Positions 5,575 through 8,442 of a DNA stretch of 8,442 nt are shown one piece after another. Both the position numbers and the translations under genes were made by a program. The stretch comes from Bacillota bacterium (GTDB lineage Bacteria > Bacillota > UBA4882 > JAAYXC01). The stretch lies in the NCBI GenBank assembly GCA_012516115.1, contig JAAYXC010000225.1, positions 1-8,442 on the forward strand, in the 5' to 3' direction. The notes beneath the pieces are model-generated. The model was given only the letters and a program-made list of their open reading frames with translations, ran no database searches and was not told the origin of the DNA. Positions within the stretch are counted from its first letter, which is position 1; every line of letters begins with the position of its first letter.

Positions 5575-6371
5575 ACGGCCGCTGGACCATTACCGCACGG
5601 GCCGGTCTCCTTTACCTGCAGTGCCTTCCGCTGCTCGCCTGCGACCGGGTGGTCCATGGTTTTTCCCTCCGCCGGGACGAGGCCGGCAACGATTACGACC
5701 TGGGTCGCGCGGCGGTAATCGATGAGCGGGGGGTCCTCGATCGGCGACGGAGGTTCCTGGCCGGGCTCGGACTGGCCGGGGCGAAGATGGTCCTCCTGGA
5801 GCAGGTCCACGGCGCGGAGGTGGCGGTGATCGGTCCCGGAGAAAGGCAGGAAGGAGGACCGGGGGTTCTTTTCGTCCCCGGGGCGGACGGGGCGGTGACC
5901 GGCGAAGAGGAGATCGCGCTTGTAATCCGGACCGCCGACTGAGCGGCCATTTTACTTTTGGACCGGGTAACGCAGGTCATCGCCGTCGTCCATGCCGGTT
6001 GGCGCCCGGCGGTGGCCGGGATCGCCGCGCGGGCGGTGGAGAAGATGGCCGCCCTGGGAGCCATTCCGGGCCGGGTTCTGGCCGCCATCGGTCCCGTCAT
6101 CGGACCCTGTTGCTATAGGGTGGGGGAAGAAGTGGCCGCCCGGGTCCCGCCAGGGGCCAGGTCCACCGCCTTAAAAAAGGAGGAGACGGGGGGCTTCCGG
6201 CTGGACCTTGGGGCTTTAAACCGTTGGTGGCTCACCAACGCCGGGGTACCGGAGAAAAACGTCTTCTCCGCGGGCGAATGTACCGCCTGTAAGACGGATC
6301 TCTACTACTCGTACCGGAAGGAGGGGGACCGGGCGGGCCGGATGATGGCCGTCATCGCCCGCCTGCGATGA
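5562..6371 (+). CDS. pgeF: PgeF/YlmD laccase-domain protein with in-frame TGA at the metal-binding Cys: candidate selenoprotein
   Basis: PgeF (YfiH/YlmD, laccase-domain family) is a small cytoplasmic metal enzyme reported to act on purine nucleosides and muropeptide by-products. Read through one TGA (5940-5942), the frame gives 269 residues, a normal family length. Conserved blocks run across the TGA without a frame change: VHGFSLR (31-37), EQVHGAEV with His83, RTAD-[TGA127]-AAILLLD, VHAGW with His144, IGPCCYRVGEEV, ECTACKTDLYYSYR. The family reads TADC at this point, and the TGA-to-His144 spacing of 17 equals that of the Cys and His metal ligands in E. coli YfiH (107 and 124, from memory). 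The start is TTG with GGGAGGT 6 nt upstream, overlapping nrdG. The true stop overlaps the next start (ATGA). The alternative is a nonsense mutation giving a 126-residue fragment. Confidence 0.75.
5943..5992 (+). promoter_or_regulatory. Candidate bacterial SECIS hairpin downstream of the pgeF TGA
   Basis: TGGAC (5959-5963) pairs with GTCCA (5988-5992) and CGG (5964-5966) with CCG (5983-5985). This makes an 8-bp helix with a two-base bulge (5986-5987). The apical loop starts with G-U, 25 nt after the TGA. Bacterial SECIS elements typically have an apical loop some 16-37 nt after the UGA with an early G, so distance and loop start fit, although a 16-nt loop is long. A competing fold pairs GACC (5961-5964) with GGTC (5975-5978) around a 10-nt loop beginning GGG, with a basal stem 5943-5947/5982-5986. 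I judged this by eye, and GC-rich DNA forms hairpins easily. Confidence 0.4.
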
Positions 6372-7162
6372 GGGCGCGCAGCAGGAACCGGGACTTTGAC
6401 GGCGAATCCTCTCCCAGAACGGATTTCCTCCGCCCTCCCCGGCCGCACCCGGAAGGCCGGTATCGCTGGTACCGCGTCTTCTTGACCGTCGGAGCGCTTT
6501 TCTTGCTCTGGCAGGTGGCCCTCTTCCTTTTCGGTCTTTTTTTTGCCGAACCGGTTCCGGCCGTCTACGGCACGCTGGAAGAGACGAAGAGGGTTGAAGC
6601 GGTGATCTTCCGCCGGGAACGCCTGATCCCGGCTCCCGCGGCGGGACGTTTCCTTCGTCGTCACCCGGCCGGCGAAAGGATCCCCCGGCAAGGGTTAATC
6701 GGCGTGCTGGAAAGGTCCAAGGGTAAGACCGGGATAAAAGTCCTGGCTCCGGCGGCAGGACTTCTAACCTATACGTTTGATGGGCTGGAGGATTGGTCAC
6801 CTAAAAGGGTTCTGGCCGCGCCGGAGGAAGCCTACCGGGCCGGCCGGAAAAGCAAGCCGGGGCCTACCGGACAAGTCGTTCTCCGCCGGGGTGATCCCCT
6901 GGCCCGTCTGGTCGACGACGAACGTCAGTATCTGGTCCTCTCTTTCTCCGGCGACCGGGTGCCCGAGGTGGGAAAGCGCTTGATGATACGGTCGGGAAGC
7001 GTAACGCTTCCGGCGGTGGTGGCGGTGGCCTCGCGGCGGAAAGACCGGATCTGGCTGGTCCTGGAGACCGGATGGTTTCCCTCCGAGTGGCTGGACCGGC
7101 GGCAGCTCGCCGGTGAGCTGGTCCTCGATCGCACGAGCGGCACCCTCATCCCTTTGCGGTAG
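6368..7162 (+). CDS. HlyD-like single-pass membrane protein of the ylm/sepF cluster
   Basis: The 264-residue product has a basic N-terminus, one membrane segment at about 37-59 (FLTVGALFLLWQVALFLFGL), then an extracytoplasmic part. Two short stretches resemble the barrel-sandwich/lipoyl halves of HlyD-type adaptors: VEAVIFRRERLIPAPAAG (76-93) and IKVLAPAAGLLTYTFDG (123-139). A gene of this kind between pgeF and yggS is, as I recall, common in Moorella- and Desulfotomaculum-like genomes. Its function is unknown; a role at the cell envelope or division site is only inferred. The ATG overlaps the pgeF stop (ATGA at 6368-6371), so translation is probably coupled. The frame ends in TAG at 7160, but 47 further plausible codons follow in the same frame (see next entry). 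Confidence 0.75.
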   Translation: MRARSRNRDFDGESSPRTDFLRPPRPHPEGRYRWYRVFLTVGALFLLWQVALFLFGLFFAEPVPAVYGTLEETKRVEAVIFRRERLIPAPAAGRFLRRHPAGERIPRQGLIGVLERSKGKTGIKVLAPAAGLLTYTFDGLEDWSPKRVLAAPEEAYRAGRKSKPGPTGQVVLRRGDPLARLVDDERQYLVLSFSGDRVPEVGKRLMIRSGSVTLPAVVAVASRRKDRIWLVLETGWFPSEWLDRRQLAGELVLDRTSGTLIPLR

Positions 7163-7306
7163 CTCGTTCGCCGGGTGCAAGAGACGGGGGTCCTGATCCT
7201 CCGGCAGGGACGGACCGTCTTCCGACCGGTAAAGGTGATGGCTTCCGATCATGACCGGGCGGTGGTGGCCGACCTGGCGCCGGGGACCATTTTAATGCCG
7301 AGGTAA
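7160..7306 (+). pseudogene. In-frame continuation of the HlyD-like gene after an amber stop
   Basis: After TAG (7160-7162) the same frame stays open for 47 codons to TAA (7304-7306). It contains LVRRVQETGVLILRQGR and later VVADLAPGTILMPR. This matches the usual C-terminal pattern of HlyD-type adaptors, where a segment like 'iP..alv...g..gVfvv..g...frpV.v' ends in 'gL.pGd.ivv'. The segment therefore looks like the missing C-terminus, giving about 312 residues if the amber codon were read. Explanations are a nonsense mutation, a sequencing error, amber suppression or pyrrolysine insertion. TAG also ends the hydrolase-GNAT gene, so it is not globally reassigned. Confidence 0.55.
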
Positions 7307-7340
7307 ATCGCTCGCGGGCGCGGAAGGCTGATAAAAATAG

Positions 7341-7367
7341 AAGGAGACGCCAGGGCGTCGGGCGAAG
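7341..7367 (+). promoter_or_regulatory. Structured Shine-Dalgarno spacer of yggS
   Basis: The best ribosome-binding site (AAGGAG, 7341-7346) lies 21 nt before the ATG, too far for normal use. Most of the gap is a small hairpin, GACGC (7346-7350) and GCGTC (7355-7359) around CAGG. If it folds, it would bring the site to a normal functional distance from the start. There is no alternative in-frame start between the site and the ATG. Confidence 0.4.
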
Positions 7368-8069
7368 ATGGAAAAAGAAGACTTGGCCACACGATGGGAG
7401 AAGGTCAAAGAACGGGTCGCCAACGCCGCCCGGCGGAGCGGCCGGGACCCGGCGGAGGTCACGGTGGTGGCGGTGACCAAGACCGTTCCGCCGGAGACCA
7501 TTCGGACGGCGGTGACGCTGGGCCTTTGCGAGCTCGGGGAAAATCGGGTCCAGGAGGCCTTGGCCAAGCAGGCCGTCCTGGGGCGGACGGGTTTACGGTG
7601 GCATCTCATCGGCACCCTCCAGACCAACAAGGCCAGAAAAGCCGTGGAGTCTTTCGACCTCATCCATTCCCTCGACCGTTGGGAACTGGCGGAAGTCCTG
7701 GTCCGGACGGCGGAGAGGCTCGGCCGGAAGGTACCCGTCTTGCTCCAGGTCAACGTGGCCGGGGAAGCGAGCAAGCACGGGATGCCGCCGGAAGAGGTCT
7801 TTCCTTTCTTGGCCCGTCTCCTGAAGTGGCGGGAGATCCTGGTGCCGAGCGGGTTGATGACCATGGCGCCGCTGACGGAGGATCCGGAAGCCACCCGGCC
7901 CGTTTTCCGGCGGCTGGCGGAGCTCTTTCGGACGGCCCGGGCGGAATTCGGCCTTGGGCCCGAATGGCATTGGCTCTCGATGGGCATGAGCCAGGACTTC
8001 GAAGTGGCCGTCGAGGAAGGGGCCAATCTCGTCCGTATCGGGACGGCCATCTTCGGCGCGCGCCCTTAA
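7368..8069 (+). CDS. yggS: PLP homeostasis protein YggS/YlmE (PLPBP family)
   Basis: This is a cytoplasmic pyridoxal-phosphate-binding protein that keeps free PLP and amino-acid pools balanced; no catalytic reaction is established for it. The 233-residue length is typical. The PLP lysine is Lys38 in VAVTKT. Other family signatures are LGENRVQEA, HLIGTLQTNK, VNVAGEASKHG and the C-terminal SMGMSQDFEVAVEEGANLVR followed by IGTAIFG. The ATG start matches the family N-terminus (basic helix, then ARRSGRDPAEVTVVAV). It sits between the HlyD-like gene and sepF, the same order as ylmD-ylmE-ylmF in Bacillus subtilis. Confidence 0.96.
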   Translation: MEKEDLATRWEKVKERVANAARRSGRDPAEVTVVAVTKTVPPETIRTAVTLGLCELGENRVQEALAKQAVLGRTGLRWHLIGTLQTNKARKAVESFDLIHSLDRWELAEVLVRTAERLGRKVPVLLQVNVAGEASKHGMPPEEVFPFLARLLKWREILVPSGLMTMAPLTEDPEATRPVFRRLAELFRTARAEFGLGPEWHWLSMGMSQDFEVAVEEGANLVRIGTAIFGARP

Positions 8070-8087
8070 GCCGGGAGGAGATCGTCG

Positions 8088-8442
8088 ATGCCAAGCTGGG
8101 AAAAGGAGACGGAAAACGAGGAGCGCCAGCGTCCCGGGTTCATGGAGAAGGTCTTGAATTTTTTGGGTTTCGTGGCCGAAGCGGCCGAACTGGCCGAAGA
8201 AGACTTGCCCGAAGAGGTGGCTGTTCCCGCCCCGACCCGGCGAAACCGGCCGCGGGTGGTCTCCCTCCAGGGCGCCCAGCGCCAGTTTAAAGTGGTGGTC
8301 TTCGAACCGAAGACTTTCGAGGAAGTCCAGGCCATCGTGGACCAGCTGAAGAACCATCGGCCGGTCATCGTTAACCTGGAAGAGAGCGACCGGGCCCTGG
8401 CTCGGCGCATCGTGTATTTCATGAGCGGGGCCACCTATGCCC
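8088..8442 (+). CDS. sepF: Cell division protein SepF, 3' end cut by the window
   Basis: SepF (YlmF) anchors FtsZ filaments to the membrane and aligns the septum. The visible 118 residues include the candidate membrane-targeting amphipathic helix (about 18-31, FMEKVLNFLGFVAEA), an acidic/proline-rich linker, and most of the SepF core (KVVVFEPKTFEEVQ, RPVIVNLEESD, RRIVYFMSGATYA). The ATG at 8088 has GGGAGGAG 7 nt upstream and follows yggS by 18 nt. This start puts 17 charged residues ahead of the membrane helix, whereas SepF usually begins with it. An ATG at 8142 would restore the usual form but lacks a well-placed ribosome-binding site. Confidence 0.95.
   Translation, partial: MPSWEKETENEERQRPGFMEKVLNFLGFVAEAAELAEEDLPEEVAVPAPTRRNRPRVVSLQGAQRQFKVVVFEPKTFEEVQAIVDQLKNHRPVIVNLEESDRALARRIVYFMSGATYA

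Noticed and set aside
5940..5942. Global reassignment of TGA to a sense codon
   Set aside because: TGA ends nrdR, nrdD, nrdG and pgeF at the correct family C-termini, so any recoding must be site-specific.
5958..6371. Second half of pgeF as an independent gene starting at TTG 5958
   Set aside because: There is no ribosome-binding site before 5958, and the start would fall inside a conserved strand just after the metal-ligand position; it is better read as the continuation of one gene.
7394..8290. 298-codon plus-strand frame overlapping yggS and sepF
   Set aside because: It is a frame-shifted shadow of two well-identified genes, with a Gly/Arg/Pro-rich low-complexity composition and no motif.

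Overview
The window looks like part of a GC-rich, anaerobic, Gram-positive (Firmicutes) chromosome, in the style of Moorella or the Desulfotomaculum group. Two things suggest this. One is an oxygen-sensitive class III ribonucleotide reductase system (nrdR-nrdD-nrdG). The other is the start of the ylm/sepF cell-division cluster (pgeF/ylmD, an HlyD-like gene, ylmE/yggS, sepF). The taxon is inferred from gene content and order only.

Layout: bases 1-271 are AT-rich and look like mobile-element debris. They hold the 5' tip of a minus-strand gene running off the left edge and four degenerate 22-23 bp repeats resembling the ends of IS21-family elements. Bases 272-616 hold no gene I can support. A strong sigma-A-type promoter at 617-645 carries an NrdR-box-like operator in its spacer, with a weaker second box exactly 32 bp downstream. 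This should start a transcript covering an alpha/beta-hydrolase + GNAT acetyltransferase fusion (698-2047), then nrdR (2192-2704), nrdD (2680-4791) and nrdG (4948-5574). A 96-bp palindromic repeat sits just before nrdR. Inverted heptamer repeats flank the nrdD-nrdG junction and encode part of a non-conserved NrdG N-terminus. From nrdG onward the genes overlap or are tightly spaced: pgeF (5562-6371), an HlyD-like membrane protein (6368-7162, possibly to 7306), yggS/ylmE (7368-8069) and sepF (8088 to the right edge).

The most striking observation is in pgeF. The reading frame is full length and conserved throughout, but it has one in-frame TGA (5940-5942). That TGA falls exactly where the family has its invariant metal-binding Cys (TAD-C, between the conserved VHG and VHAGW histidines). 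A stable hairpin follows at a distance suitable for a bacterial SECIS element. This is what a selenocysteine-containing PgeF would look like, a form I do not recall being described. The caution is that the next gene also has one in-frame stop (TAG at 7160-7162) followed by 47 plausible codons. Gene decay or sequence error therefore has to be tested against recoding.

Functionally, the NrdR operator, NrdR, NrdD and NrdG form a self-regulated module for anaerobic dNTP synthesis. PgeF (purine nucleoside/laccase-domain enzyme), YggS (PLP homeostasis) and SepF (FtsZ anchoring) are the usual housekeeping neighbours of the Firmicutes division cluster.
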